Part shown: positions 42,878 to 51,841 of the stretch, in pieces
How the letters are laid out: each line of letters opens with the position of its first letter
Position numbering within the stretch: the stretch's first letter is position 1
DNA from: an uncultured Pelagibacteraceae bacterium
Lineage (GTDB): Bacteria; Pseudomonadota; Alphaproteobacteria; Pelagibacterales; Pelagibacteraceae
Length of the DNA: 64,000 nt
Direction of reading: 5' to 3'
NCBI GenBank assembly: GCA_902533945.1
Contig: CACANS010000002.1
Location: 1 to 64,000 of the forward strand
Translations under genes and position numbers: made by a program
Notes under the pieces: model-generated
What the model saw: only the letters and a program-made list of their open reading frames with translations
Database searches by the model: none
Told to the model about the DNA's origin: nothing

Positions 42878-43302
42878 TTAATATATTTAAGAAAAATAAA
42901 GATCAGAAAGTTAAAGATAACGAAAAATATACAAATATAGCTGCTTTATTAATTCATGCTGCAAAGATTGATGAACAATATACTGAAAAAGAAAAAAAAA
43001 TAATTAAAAAAACTCTCGAAGAAATATCAAATAATAAAATAAAAGTAGATGAAGTAATTGCTGATGCTGAAAAGTTAGATAATAATTCAAATCAAATTTT
43101 AGATTTTACTAAAACGATTAAAAATCTTGAAGAAAATCTAAAAAAACAATTAGTAGAAACACTTTGGAGAATTATTTATTCCGATAAAAATGTAGACCTA
43201 TATGAATCTAGTTTAATGAGAAGATTAACTGGATTACTTTATATAGACTCAAAAACCTTAGGTGATATAAAAAATAAAATTTCTAATGAAAATTTAAAAT
43301 GA
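42874..43302 (+). CDS. TerB-like helical protein
   Basis: A 142-residue all-helical protein with the TerB/DjlA-type pattern: [22 protein letters not shown] (first Asp/Glu cluster) and [30 protein letters not shown] (second), a probable metal-binding site. The role is unknown; the name comes from tellurite-resistance TerB but no tellurite genes are present. It overlaps the helicase by four bases and fdxA by four bases. Confidence 0.8.
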   Translation: MINIFKKNKDQKVKDNEKYTNIAALLIHAAKIDEQYTEKEKKIIKKTLEEISNNKIKVDEVIADAEKLDNNSNQILDFTKTIKNLEENLKKQLVETLWRIIYSDKNVDLYESSLMRRLTGLLYIDSKTLGDIKNKISNENLK

Positions 43303-43625
43303 CTTACATAGTTAATGAAAAATGTATTAAATGTAAACTTATGGATTGTGTAGAGGTATGTCCTGTAGATTGTTTTTATGAGGGAAAAAATATGCTTGTA
43401 ATTAAACCTGATGAGTGTATAGATTGTGGCGTTTGCGAACCTGAATGCCCAGTGGACGCGATAGAACCTGATACAAATGTTGGAATAGAGAAATGGTTAA
43501 AAATAAATACAAAATATTCGGAGATTTGGCCAAATATTTCAGAAAAAAAAGATCCACCTAAAGATAACGAAAATTATAAAAATGAAGAAAATAAATTTGA
43601 AAAATATTTTAAAGAAAACCTTTAA
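43299..43625 (+). CDS. fdxA: 7Fe ferredoxin
   Basis: A 108-residue ferredoxin. [17 protein letters not shown] gives the 3Fe-4S-type cysteine set and [16 protein letters not shown] the 4Fe-4S set, as in FdxA ferredoxins of alphaproteobacteria. The C-terminal 40 residues are a charged tail. The last 44 bases overlap the start of carD. It acts as a soluble low-potential electron carrier; the partner is unknown. Confidence 0.93.
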   Translation: MTYIVNEKCIKCKLMDCVEVCPVDCFYEGKNMLVIKPDECIDCGVCEPECPVDAIEPDTNVGIEKWLKINTKYSEIWPNISEKKDPPKDNENYKNEENKFEKYFKENL

Positions 43626-44415
43626 AAAAAATAAAAAAAAAAGCATTAAGATTAAAAAAAAAATTAAGGTTAAAGTCAAAAAAGAAAAAAAAATTAAAAA
43701 AATACCAAAAAAAAAAATACAAAAAAATATTGCTATTAAATCAAACGAAAAATACAGAGTTTCAAAAAGTAATGAAGTAAAGCCAGAAATAAAAAAGATA
43801 AAAAAACAAGATACCCAAAAGAAAGAATACAAACCAAATCAGTATGTAGTATATCCAAAACACGGTGTTGGAAAAATTTTAAAAATTGACACTGTTATAA
43901 TTGGAGGTATAGAAGTTCAATGCTATGTGGTTAAATTTGAAAAAGATAAAGCAGAAGGTTTTGTTCCTGTAAATAAACAATTACATTTAAGACCTCTTTC
44001 TACAATAAACCAGGTTAATAAATCTATCTCGATATTAAAAAGCAAACCAAAAATTAAAAGATCAATGTGGAGTAGAAGAGCTCAAGAATACGAACAAAAA
44101 ATAAATTCTGGAAAAGTTTATGAATTAGCAGAAGTTGTAAGAGACTTAAATAAAGGTGATGATATTATGGTAGATCAATCTTATAGTGAAAGACAGCTAT
44201 TCGAGAAAGCCTATGAAAGAATTTTAAATGAATTTCAAATTGTATTAAAAGTTTCACATGAGGACACTCAAAAAAAATTAGATAAAGCTCTAAAAAGAAA
44301 CATTATTACATCTGCTTCTGAAACAAAACCTCAGACACAAACAGATAAAATACCTCATTCAGATGTAACTAATGACGAAACCTCAGAAGAGACAACAGCA
44401 ACAGAAGAAGCATAA
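43582..44415 (+). CDS. carD: CarD/CdnL-type RNA polymerase-binding regulator with Lys-rich N-terminal tail
   Basis: The 277-residue protein has a CarD core: [16 protein letters not shown] at about residues 90-105 (RNA polymerase beta-interacting Tudor-like domain), then a helical DNA-binding region with [16 protein letters not shown] and LAEVVRDL. CarD stabilises open promoter complexes. The first 75 residues are nearly all Lys/Ile/Asn, and the last 30 are Thr/Glu/Asp-rich. The ATG at 43582 overlaps fdxA by 44 bases and no clear Shine-Dalgarno is seen, so the true start could be a non-ATG codon later. A terminator follows at 44425. Confidence 0.85.
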   Translation: MKKINLKNILKKTFKKNKKKSIKIKKKIKVKVKKEKKIKKIPKKKIQKNIAIKSNEKYRVSKSNEVKPEIKKIKKQDTQKKEYKPNQYVVYPKHGVGKILKIDTVIIGGIEVQCYVVKFEKDKAEGFVPVNKQLHLRPLSTINQVNKSISILKSKPKIKRSMWSRRAQEYEQKINSGKVYELAEVVRDLNKGDDIMVDQSYSERQLFEKAYERILNEFQIVLKVSHEDTQKKLDKALKRNIITSASETKPQTQTDKIPHSDVTNDETSEETTATEEA

Positions 44416-44424
44416 GAACAAAAA

Positions 44425-44462
44425 AAAACGCTTCTCACACAAAAAGTTATGAGAAGCGTTTT
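44425..44462 (+). terminator. Bidirectional terminator between carD and a convergent small gene
   Basis: A perfect 13-bp stem (44425-44437 with 44450-44462), arms AAAACGCTTCTCA and its complement, closes a 12-base loop. Both flanks are A- or T-rich, so it can end carD on the plus strand and the small basic gene on the minus strand. Confidence 0.85.
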
Positions 44463-44476
44463 AAAGAAAGAATTAT

Positions 44477-44548
44477 TTATCTTCTTCTTCTTCTTTTCTT
44501 AGCTTTTTTCTTAGCTTTTTTCTTAGCTTTTTTTCTTCTCTTAGCCAT
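44477..44548 (-). CDS. 23-residue Lys/Arg/Ala peptide from a tandem repeat
   Basis: The minus strand has a good Shine-Dalgarno (AGGGAG), then an ATG at 44548 and 23 codons to TAA at 44477. The product starts MAKRRKK, contains three AKKK-type units and ends in five Arg; it has no acidic residue. The DNA carries three copies of a 12-base unit. The sequence resembles a miniature histone-H1-like or ribosome-associated tail. Its upstream SD and downstream terminator suggest a real gene. Function unknown. Confidence 0.6.
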   Translation of the reverse strand: MAKRRKKAKKKAKKKAKKRRRRR

Positions 44549-44738
44549 CTTTAGCTCCCTTATTTGTTAAACGAATCATTATGATTCGATATAACTGATT
44601 ATTATTTTTTTTAAAAAGTTATGTCAATTACTTAATTTTTGTAAAATTTTATAAAAAAAAATATTTTTTATTTTATTTTTAATAATTGTAAAAAAGTTAG
44701 ATAAATTGCGATTAATAAACAATATATTTTAAATTAAT
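44549..44738. other. Intergenic region upstream of the small basic gene
   Basis: About 190 bases, very AT-rich with long A and T runs, hold the small basic gene's start region at one end and the 3' end of the acyl-CoA synthetase gene at the other. A short imperfect repeat (cgaatcatt / atgattcg at 44572-44588) could form a hairpin. I see no other gene. Confidence 0.4.
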
Positions 44739-46442
44739 TTAATAAAGTTTTTCAAAAGAATTTTTATATTTTTGTATAATTTTGAATCTTTTTAACTTTA
44801 ATGTTGGTGTTAACATTCCATTTTCAATTGAAAATTTTTCATCTATTGTAAAAAATTTTTTAATATTTTCTATTTTAGATAATTTTTTATTAATTTTTTC
44901 AATTTCTTGTCTAATATTTTCTTCCGCTAATGATTTTTGTTCTTCATTAATCACTAATAATGCAACAAGATAAGGTTTATTATCTCCATAAACAATTGCT
45001 TGCTCAAATAATTCTGAATTAACTAATTCATTTTCTATTTTTAATGGTGAGATATTGTCTCCACCTGGTGTAATTAAAATATCTTTTTTTCTATCTGTTA
45101 TTTTCAAATATTTATTTTCAAAAACTCCTATATCGCCTGTATGAAGCCAGCCATTTTTCAAAACTTTATCTGTTTCCTCTTTATTGTTCCAATATCCAAG
45201 CATAACATTCTCACCTTTAACAATTATCTCTCCATCTGCAGCAATTTTTACCTCATTTCCTTTAAATGGAGGTCCTACTGTTTCCACTCTTATATCATTT
45301 ATTGGATTACAACTTACAACTGGAGATGTTTCGGTTAGACCATAACCCTGCAAAGTAGGCAAACCTATGGCATTGAGAAAGTATCCAACTTGTTTATCCA
45401 AAGCACCACCACCAGAAACGAAGGTTTTTAAAGATCCTCCAAATTGAGCCTTTATTTTTTTTCTCACTATTTTCTCTAAAATATTGTCTTGAATTTTTTC
45501 AATAAAATTCAAAGGTTCTTTTTTAATTTTTTTTAATCCAAGATTTAGCATTTTTTGAACTAGGACTTTTTTTATCCCGGTTGCTTTATTAAAACTCGCA
45601 TTAATTTTTTGATAAAGATTTTGATAAAATCTTGGAACTGCAGTCATAATTTCTGGACTACAATCATTCATATTTTTTATTAATTTCTCAATATTCTCTG
45701 CATAAAATACTCTTGCTGAAACTGTGATTTGAACAAATTGAACTGTATGTTCATAAGAATGAGATAAAGGCAACCAAGTTAAAAATCTTGTTTGATTTTT
45801 TTTAATTAATGGATCTAATATTTCTATAGCTCCTTCACAGTTATTTAAAATGCCTCCATGACTTAATATAACTCCTTTTGGATTTCCTTGAGTTCCAGAG
45901 GTGTAAATTATACATGCTGGATCTTTTCTTTTTAAACTAATTTGAAATTCTTTTTTATTGTCAGAGTCTATATCTGTAATTTTTTTATAACTTATTAACA
46001 AATTACTTTCTTCTAAATTTAATTCATCAAAATGAATTATTTTTTTTATAAAATCTTTATCTTTTGTAATATTTTTTATTTTTTTATATTGTTCTATACT
46101 TGAAACAATTACTAAAGAAGGTTTGCAGTCATTAATTATATATTCATAGTCTCTTTCAGAATAAGTTGTATATGCTGGAACAGTAATTCCATAGGATAAC
46201 ATTATTGAAAGATCAGAGATTAACCATTCTGGTCTATTTTCAGAAATTAATAAACATCTATCACCTTTTTGAATATGCTTTGATATTTCTTCTGATAAGT
46301 TCTTAATTGATTGAAAAACTTGATTCCAAGAATATTCTTGAGAATTATATAACCATTTTAAAAATATCTGATCTTTATTTTTTACTTCACAAAATCTCTT
46401 ATAAAATAACTCAATTAGATTATTTATTCGAGCAATTTCCAT
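44739..46442 (-). CDS. Long-chain acyl-CoA synthetase (AMP-forming)
   Basis: A 567-residue adenylate-forming enzyme. The P-loop IIYTSGTQGNPKGVILSHGG, the GYGLTETSPVVSCNP motif, WLHTGDIG and the A8/A10 region ITDRKKDILIT with LTPTLKLKR near the end are those of long-chain fatty-acyl-CoA ligases (Faa1/FadD type). It likely activates exogenous or recycled fatty acids at the inner membrane. It is monocistronic-looking; the FkbM gene upstream is separated by 38 bases. Confidence 0.9.
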   Translation of the reverse strand: MEIARINNLIELFYKRFCEVKNKDQIFLKWLYNSQEYSWNQVFQSIKNLSEEISKHIQKGDRCLLISENRPEWLISDLSIMLSYGITVPAYTTYSERDYEYIINDCKPSLVIVSSIEQYKKIKNITKDKDFIKKIIHFDELNLEESNLLISYKKITDIDSDNKKEFQISLKRKDPACIIYTSGTQGNPKGVILSHGGILNNCEGAIEILDPLIKKNQTRFLTWLPLSHSYEHTVQFVQITVSARVFYAENIEKLIKNMNDCSPEIMTAVPRFYQNLYQKINASFNKATGIKKVLVQKMLNLGLKKIKKEPLNFIEKIQDNILEKIVRKKIKAQFGGSLKTFVSGGGALDKQVGYFLNAIGLPTLQGYGLTETSPVVSCNPINDIRVETVGPPFKGNEVKIAADGEIIVKGENVMLGYWNNKEETDKVLKNGWLHTGDIGVFENKYLKITDRKKDILITPGGDNISPLKIENELVNSELFEQAIVYGDNKPYLVALLVINEEQKSLAEENIRQEIEKINKKLSKIENIKKFFTIDEKFSIENGMLTPTLKLKRFKIIQKYKNSFEKLY

Positions 46443-46480
46443 AAATTAACATTAAATACTTTAAGTAATATTATTTCAAG

Positions 46481-47173
46481 TTAATCATTATATCTAAATC
46501 TTTTATTTTTAAAAATGCCATTTCCTGGAAATGATCCATATATTAGTTTAAAGTTATTTTTATTTAAATATTTTAACATTTTTTGACATTTTTTTTTTAA
46601 ATATATATTATAGGCATGACCTTCGATTAAAATGAGTTCTATATTAAATTTTTTCAAATTAATTCCTTTTAAAACATCATAATCACTTCCTTCAGCATCA
46701 ATATCGAGAAGATTTATATTTTTTTTTCTTAAAAATTTATTTAAAATAAAATCTAACGTTCTTATTTTTATTTTTTTAGATTTTGCTCTTTTTTTACTCA
46801 TTTTTGTAAAAAAATTCTTATTTAGTGAATTTACCATTGAAACATCTTTATTATAAAAAAAATATCCGTTTTTATTTTTACTTCCAACAGCTAAATTTAA
46901 ATTAACATCATTTGGTCTTGCAACTTTGAATAAATCTATGGTTTTTTTACTTATATCAATATTGATTCCTGTCCAACCATTTTTATAAAGATTTAATGTA
47001 TTTGATATTCTAATTGGATGATATGAGCCAACATCCACATAAATACCTTTCTTTTTTTGAAAGTATTTTTCTATAAATTTCTTATTTTTATTTTGATCAT
47101 TATTTTTTAACAAATTCCTTAAAGAATTTTTAAACAAATTTAATCTCAAATTTATTTCATAAAAATAATTCAT
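46481..47173 (-). CDS. FkbM family methyltransferase
   Basis: A 230-residue SAM-dependent methyltransferase. The glycine-motif IYVDVGSYHPIRISNTL, GINIDISKKTI, and LLDIDAEGSDYDVLKGI (motif-IV-like) are typical of FkbM proteins, which often methylate sugars in surface polysaccharides. It lies between tRNA-Leu and the acyl-CoA synthetase gene on the same strand. Lys and Asn content is very high. Confidence 0.85.
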   Translation of the reverse strand: MNYFYEINLRLNLFKNSLRNLLKNNDQNKNKKFIEKYFQKKKGIYVDVGSYHPIRISNTLNLYKNGWTGINIDISKKTIDLFKVARPNDVNLNLAVGSKNKNGYFFYNKDVSMVNSLNKNFFTKMSKKRAKSKKIKIRTLDFILNKFLRKKNINLLDIDAEGSDYDVLKGINLKKFNIELILIEGHAYNIYLKKKCQKMLKYLNKNNFKLIYGSFPGNGIFKNKRFRYND

Positions 47174-47186
47174 TATATTTTTTCCT

Positions 47187-47273
47187 TGGTGGGCGAAGAG
47201 AGAATCGAACTCTCACAGTATTGCTACCATTGGATTTTGAGTCCAACGCGTCTACCAATTCCGCCATTCGCCC
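47187..47273 (-). tRNA. tRNA-Leu (anticodon CAA)
   Basis: On the minus strand GGGCGAA (47273-47267) pairs with TTCGCCC (47197-47191), discriminator A and encoded CCA follow to 47187. The anticodon loop CTCAAAA gives CAA, decoding UUG. A long variable arm marks the type II class. 87 bases. Confidence 0.97.
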
Positions 47274-47329
47274 ATTTAAATAATTTTTTTAAATAGTATA
47301 AGTTCAATTATTATAATAAAACAAATAAA

Positions 47330-47935
47330 ATGATAAAGCAGATTTATAAAAAAACCATAGAATTAGCAGGTCATAAAAGCTCAAAATTTTTTTTAGCAGT
47401 CATGTCTTTTATTGAAAGTTTTATATTTCCCATACCACCTGATGTCCTTATTATACCAATGACAATAGCTAAAAAAAAAGATTGGTTGAAGATTGCTTTA
47501 ATAGCTACAATTTTCTCAGTGCTTGGTGGATGTTTGGGTTATTTCATTGGTTATGTTTTTTTTAATGAAATAGGTATAAAAATATTTGAACTATATGGTG
47601 TAGACAATGCTTCCTTTTTAAAAGACAAAGTGTCCTCTGAAGGTGGTGTAATAGCTTGGATTACACTTTTAGCTATTGCCGGTTTTAGTCCACTACCATT
47701 TAAACTTTTAACAATAACTAGCGGATTTGTTCATTTTAATTTACTTCTATTTATAATGGTAAGTGCACTTACTAGAGGTTCAAGGTTTTTTTTAATTTCT
47801 TTTCTTATTGGAAATTTTGGTACAACTATGAAAAAAATTATAGAAAAAAAATTACTAAAATTTTCAATAATAATATCTATTATTTTAATTCTATTTGCTC
47901 TTTTTATTTATTATTTTTTAAAAAATTTTATTTAA
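47330..47935 (+). CDS. YqaA/DedA-like VTT-domain membrane protein
   Basis: The 201-residue protein has the DedA pattern: SFIESFIFPIPPDVLIIPM near the start (re-entrant loop, Glu and Pro), GYFIGYVFF, then IAGFSPLPFKLLTITSGF and TRGSRFFLI, with about five hydrophobic segments. DedA-type proteins help translocate undecaprenyl phosphate or other lipids. dsbB follows three bases later. Confidence 0.85.
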   Translation: MIKQIYKKTIELAGHKSSKFFLAVMSFIESFIFPIPPDVLIIPMTIAKKKDWLKIALIATIFSVLGGCLGYFIGYVFFNEIGIKIFELYGVDNASFLKDKVSSEGGVIAWITLLAIAGFSPLPFKLLTITSGFVHFNLLLFIMVSALTRGSRFFLISFLIGNFGTTMKKIIEKKLLKFSIIISIILILFALFIYYFLKNFI

Positions 47936-47938
47936 GTT

Positions 47939-48418
47939 ATGAAATATATTCTTGATAAAAAAATAATTTATTTAATTACGTTAACTATATCTGTATTATC
48001 TTTGTTAACTGCAGTTTACATAGAATATTCAATTGGAATTAAACCTTGCACACTTTGCATTTATCAAAGAATTCCTTACTTATTCCTTATTTTTGTATCT
48101 TTTTTAGGTTATAATTACTCTGAAAATTTATTTTGGATAAAATTGCAAACCTTAATATTTTTAATAAGTTTTTTATTATCGGGATATCATTTTGGAATAG
48201 AAACGGGATTTTTTAATGAATTTGCAGGTTGTACTGCTCAAAATGTTAATTTATTAGACAAATCAGAAATACTAAACAGTCTTAAAAATAATACAATTAG
48301 TTGCAAAAATGTAAGTTTTAAAATAGCAGGCATGTCTCTTGCGACTATAAATATGATTATTTCTTCTATATTTGTAATTATACATCTTAAAATATTACAC
48401 AATGAAAAAAACAAATAA
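47939..48418 (+). CDS. dsbB: Disulfide bond formation protein DsbB
   Basis: A 159-residue, four-helix membrane protein that reoxidises DsbA with quinone. The periplasmic cysteine pairs are Cys37/Cys40 in KPCTLCIYQR and Cys98/Cys122 in the second loop. Length and spacing fit alphaproteobacterial DsbB. It overlaps coq7 by 17 bases, linking quinone supply to disulfide formation. No dsbA is in view. Confidence 0.88.
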   Translation: MKYILDKKIIYLITLTISVLSLLTAVYIEYSIGIKPCTLCIYQRIPYLFLIFVSFLGYNYSENLFWIKLQTLIFLISFLLSGYHFGIETGFFNEFAGCTAQNVNLLDKSEILNSLKNNTISCKNVSFKIAGMSLATINMIISSIFVIIHLKILHNEKNK

Positions 48419-48935
48419 AAAAAAGGTAGAAGAAATAATAAGAGTTGATCATGCTGGAGAACGTGGAGCAATAAAAATATACGAGGGACAACTCTTAGCT
48501 TTAAATACCTTAGTTAAGGATAAAAAATTAGAAAAAATGATAAAAGAAATGAAAGAACATGAAAAAGAACATTGTGAATACTTTGAAAATGAAATTAAAA
48601 AGAGAGGAATTAAAAAAACTATTTTTCTTCCTTTGTGGGATTTATTGGGAGTTGGTTTGGGATTTGGAAGTGTAATTTTGGGAAAAAAAGCTGCAATGTT
48701 ATGTACAGCATCAGTTGAAGAAATAATTGATGAACATTATCAAAATCAATTAAATGAATTAAAAAAAGATGAAGAAAAACTTAAAAAAAAAATCACTAAG
48801 TTCAGAGCTGATGAAATTAACCATAAAAATATTGCATACAAAGAAGGGGCTACTAAAGAAGGACTATATTCAGTGTTTGATAAAATTATTAAAACAGGAT
48901 CAAAATTTGCAATTAATATTTCAAAAGAAATATAA
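48402..48935 (+). CDS. coq7: Demethoxyubiquinone hydroxylase (COQ7 family)
   Basis: A 177-residue di-iron monooxygenase of ubiquinone synthesis. The ligand motifs are visible: the first Glu in RVDHAGERGAIKIY, the EHEKEH pair, then the second repeat SVEEIIDEHY and ADEINHK. An internal hydrophobic stretch (LLGVGLGFGSVIL) suits peripheral membrane binding. It ends four bases from the convergent HNH gene. Confidence 0.93.
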   Translation: MKKTNKKKVEEIIRVDHAGERGAIKIYEGQLLALNTLVKDKKLEKMIKEMKEHEKEHCEYFENEIKKRGIKKTIFLPLWDLLGVGLGFGSVILGKKAAMLCTASVEEIIDEHYQNQLNELKKDEEKLKKKITKFRADEINHKNIAYKEGATKEGLYSVFDKIIKTGSKFAINISKEI

Positions 48936-48938
48936 ATT

Positions 48939-49502
48939 TTAAGGCTCTAATTCAACATCCCAATACAAATAATCTAACCAACTTTTATGTAAAAAATTTG
49001 GAGGAAAATTTTTTCCATTTTTATGCAAATCTTCTGTGGAGGGACGAAATGGTAATTGATGTAGTATCATTCCAGATTTAGATAATAATCTTCCACCTTT
49101 TTTTACATTACAACAAGAACATGCTGTTACTACGTTATCCCAATCTGTTTTACCTCCTTTTGATCTAGGTAAAAGATGGTCAAATGTTAATTCTTTTTTA
49201 CTACCGCAGTATTGACAACTAAACTTATCTCTTAAGAACACATTAAATCTTGTGAAGCTAGGATTGGTTTGAGGTTTTACAAAACTTCTTAGAGCAATAA
49301 CACTTGGAAGCTTCATGCTAAATGAAGGACTTCTTATAACTCTATCATAATAACTCACTATCGAAACTCTATCTAAAAAAACAGACTTTATCGAGTCTTG
49401 CCAGCACCATAAAGATAATGGGTAATAACTTAATGGTCTATAGTCAGCATTTAAAACAAGCGCTGGACATTTTTCAAGTGATAATGTTTGATCTATTGTC
49501 AT
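48939..49502 (-). CDS. HNH endonuclease-family protein
   Basis: The 187-residue protein has an HNH domain at about residues 95-145: zinc cysteines CQYCG and CSCCN flank FDHLLPRSKGGKTDWDNVV, which holds the catalytic His and Asn. The N-terminal half (CPALVLNADYRPLSYYPLSLWCWQDSI) is conserved in chromosomal alphaproteobacterial relatives. No methylase or toxin partner is nearby, so it is more likely a housekeeping DNA enzyme than a restriction system. Confidence 0.87.
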   Translation of the reverse strand: MTIDQTLSLEKCPALVLNADYRPLSYYPLSLWCWQDSIKSVFLDRVSIVSYYDRVIRSPSFSMKLPSVIALRSFVKPQTNPSFTRFNVFLRDKFSCQYCGSKKELTFDHLLPRSKGGKTDWDNVVTACSCCNVKKGGRLLSKSGMILHQLPFRPSTEDLHKNGKNFPPNFLHKSWLDYLYWDVELEP

Positions 49503-49565
49503 AAGTTAATTAATTCTAGCCTAATTGTAAATTAATATCAACATGACAAATTATTTTAAAAAAAA

Positions 49566-50222
49566 TTAATAACCTAAGTTTTTTTTAATATATTTTAGAG
49601 CAATACTCGAAGCTTCCGATGAAATATGATGCTCGCAGTTCTGTAGCATATTAGTTTCTACTTCAATTTTTTTTCTTTCCAAAAAATCTTTTGCTTCTAA
49701 CAAATTATTTGGGGGAACTACTTGATCCATATCACCATGTAATAATAAAAATTTAGTTTTTGAAATTATTCTTGACTCTAGGTTTTCCTTATTAATTATT
49801 TTTCCAGAAAATCCAACTACACAACTGAATGGCTCATTTTCAATTAATCCAATATTGATTGCTAACATACACCCTTGACTAAAACCAGATAAACATACCT
49901 TTGAATTATCTAATCTATATATGGTCTTTATCTGATCGATAAATTCTTTTAACTTTTTTTCTGCTTTTAAAGATTGTTCAAGAATATATTCTTCGTTTTC
50001 TTTTGATAAATCAAACCATTGGTAGCCGTTTGGATTAATTTCACATTTCTCATGTGCATTAGGACATAAAAATACGGTATTAGGCATAAAACGTTTCCAG
50101 TTGAGTGTAAGTATGCTTATATCTTTACCGTCTCCACCGTAACCATGAAGCAAAATTACTGCATTTTTTATTTCTACATTATTTTCGGGATTGATTACTA
50201 CTGTTTCAAGGCAAAATTTCAT
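49566..50222 (-). CDS. Phospholipase/carboxylesterase-family hydrolase
   Basis: A 218-residue alpha/beta hydrolase of the YpfH type. The oxyanion segment LLHGYGGDGKD, nucleophile GFSQGCML, acid HGDMDQVVPP and His in NCEHHISSEA make the Ser-Asp-His triad. Likely a cytoplasmic esterase. It is divergent from argH, with 113 bases between the starts. Confidence 0.85.
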   Translation of the reverse strand: MKFCLETVVINPENNVEIKNAVILLHGYGGDGKDISILTLNWKRFMPNTVFLCPNAHEKCEINPNGYQWFDLSKENEEYILEQSLKAEKKLKEFIDQIKTIYRLDNSKVCLSGFSQGCMLAINIGLIENEPFSCVVGFSGKIINKENLESRIISKTKFLLLHGDMDQVVPPNNLLEAKDFLERKKIEVETNMLQNCEHHISSEASSIALKYIKKNLGY

Positions 50223-50335
50223 ATTTAATTTATTATGTTTTTTTATTAAAAAAATGTCCTACAATCAATTAATGCTTTCTTATATTTCAATTAAAGTTTT
50301 AGATTATTTAAATCTAAAGTATATAAATAACCAAT

Positions 50336-51730
50336 ATGAAGAAAAAAATAAAATCTATTTGGAACACCAGAATTAACAAAAAAACCTCATCTTTATTCCA
50401 AAAAATAGGGTCTTCTATCGAAGTAGATAAAAGATTATTTAAAGAAGATATAGATGGGTCAATAGCTCATGTGGAAATGCTTTGTAAACAAAAAATAATC
50501 TCCTTTAAAATTAAAAATAAAATAATTTGGGGTTTAAAAAAAATTGAAAATGAAATTAAGAAAAAAAAATTCATTTTTAGAATTGAATATGAAGATATTC
50601 ATATGAACATTGAAAAAAGATTATACGATATTATTGGCGAAGATGCGGGTTTCATGCATTCTGCTAGATCTAGAAATGACCAGGTTTTAACTGATTTAAA
50701 ATTATGGATGAAAAAATCTACAATTGAACTGATTGAAGGATTAAAAAATTTAAATAAGCATTTTGTTAACTTAGCTGAAAAAAATGTTTATACAATTATG
50801 CCTGGATTTACTCATTTAAAAAATGCACAACCAATTTCATTGGGTCATTATTTGTTAGCATACGTGGAAATGTTTGGCAGAGACTTAAATAGATTTAATT
50901 ACAATTTAAATAATTTAAATGAAAACCCTTTAGGTGTTGGAGCATTATCAGGAACATCTTTTAATATTGATAGAAAATTTACAGCCAAAAAGCTAAAATT
51001 TAAAAAAGTTAGCAATAACTCTATAGATACAGTGTCAGATCGTGATTTCGCACTTGATTTTCTATTTTCTTGTGCAACTTGTTCGATGCATATATCGCGA
51101 CTATCGGAAGAATTTATTATTTGGAATTCTGATGCATTCAATTTTATATCTTTAAAAGACAGTTTGGTAACAGGGTCTTCCATGATGCCACAAAAAAAAA
51201 ATCCAGATCCACTAGAATATTTAAGAGGAAAAAGTGGCAATGCTTATGGTAATTTATTTTCAATGTTTACAATATTAAAAGGTTTGCCGTTATCATATTT
51301 TAAAGATTTACAGGATGACAAAAACTTAATATTTAAATCATTTGATGATCTAAAAAATTCAATTTTAATTCTGAGTGAAATAATTAAAAATATTAATTTT
51401 AATAAAAAAAAAATGCTTCAACTGGCTTCTATTGGATATATTACATCAACTGATTTAGCAGAACATATTGTACAAAAATTAAAAATTCCATTTAGAAAAT
51501 CTTATGAAATTACAGCAAAAATAGTAAATTATGCAGAAAAAAATAATAAAACATTAGATCAAATTAGTATTACTGAAATTAAAAAAATTGAAAAAAAATT
51601 AGACTCTGATGTTTTAAAAATTTTAAATCTAGAAAATTCAATAAAATCAAAGAAATCATATGGAGGAACATCTTTTGAAAATGTAAATAGAATGATAAAG
51701 AAATATAAAAAAGGAATTAATGTTAAATAA
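50336..51730 (+). CDS. argH: Argininosuccinate lyase
   Basis: The final enzyme of arginine synthesis, 464 residues. The fumarase/ASL signature GSSMMPQKKNPDPLEYL, the SARSRNDQV segment and GFTHLKNAQPISLGHYL are present. The start at 50336 (MKKKIKSIWNTR) matches the usual N-terminus. It is followed by a lipoprotein gene that starts inside its end, then lysA, the usual alphaproteobacterial argH-lipoprotein-lysA order. Confidence 0.96.
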   Translation: MKKKIKSIWNTRINKKTSSLFQKIGSSIEVDKRLFKEDIDGSIAHVEMLCKQKIISFKIKNKIIWGLKKIENEIKKKKFIFRIEYEDIHMNIEKRLYDIIGEDAGFMHSARSRNDQVLTDLKLWMKKSTIELIEGLKNLNKHFVNLAEKNVYTIMPGFTHLKNAQPISLGHYLLAYVEMFGRDLNRFNYNLNNLNENPLGVGALSGTSFNIDRKFTAKKLKFKKVSNNSIDTVSDRDFALDFLFSCATCSMHISRLSEEFIIWNSDAFNFISLKDSLVTGSSMMPQKKNPDPLEYLRGKSGNAYGNLFSMFTILKGLPLSYFKDLQDDKNLIFKSFDDLKNSILILSEIIKNINFNKKKMLQLASIGYITSTDLAEHIVQKLKIPFRKSYEITAKIVNYAEKNNKTLDQISITEIKKIEKKLDSDVLKILNLENSIKSKKSYGGTSFENVNRMIKKYKKGINVK

Positions 51731-51830
51731 AATATTATTTTTTATACTAATATCTATAGTTTTGTTTTCTTGTGGCAAAAAAGGAGATCCGGTCTATGAA
51801 GAATCAAGATTAAAATTAGTTATTACTTAA
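51720..51830 (+). CDS. lptM: Small LptM-like lipoprotein between argH and lysA
   Basis: A 36-residue protein with a hydrophobic signal (residues 3-16) and lipobox LFSC, Cys18 being the lipidation site, followed by GKKGDPVY, the charge pattern of small YifL/LptM lipoproteins. E. coli LptM helps mature the LptD outer membrane complex. The ATG at 51720 overlaps the argH stop by 11 bases and lysA begins 11 bases after its stop. Equivalent small lipoproteins occur at the same place in many alphaproteobacteria. Confidence 0.8.
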   Translation: MLNKILFFILISIVLFSCGKKGDPVYEESRLKLVIT

Positions 51831-51841
51831 TAAAAAACTTT

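Noticed and set aside
42874-43302. Tellurite resistance role for the TerB-like protein
   Set aside because: No terC/terD/terE genes nearby and the operon is a helicase-ferredoxin-CarD set.
43539-43832. 97-codon minus-strand frame rich in Phe and Ile
   Set aside because: It is the complement of the Lys-rich carD start; poly-A coding gives such hydrophobic shadows.
44477-44548. 12-base tandem repeat as a CRISPR or satellite
   Set aside because: Only three adjoining units without spacers, and they are explained by the Lys/Arg/Ala codons of the small gene.
48939-49502. HNH protein as part of a restriction or defence system
   Set aside because: No methyltransferase, helicase or toxin-antitoxin partner nearby; neighbours are quinone and hydrolase genes.
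50191-50376. Plus-strand frame between the carboxylesterase and argH
   Set aside because: Overlaps both neighbours' starts and has no conserved pattern; argH's own ATG at 50336 is well supported.
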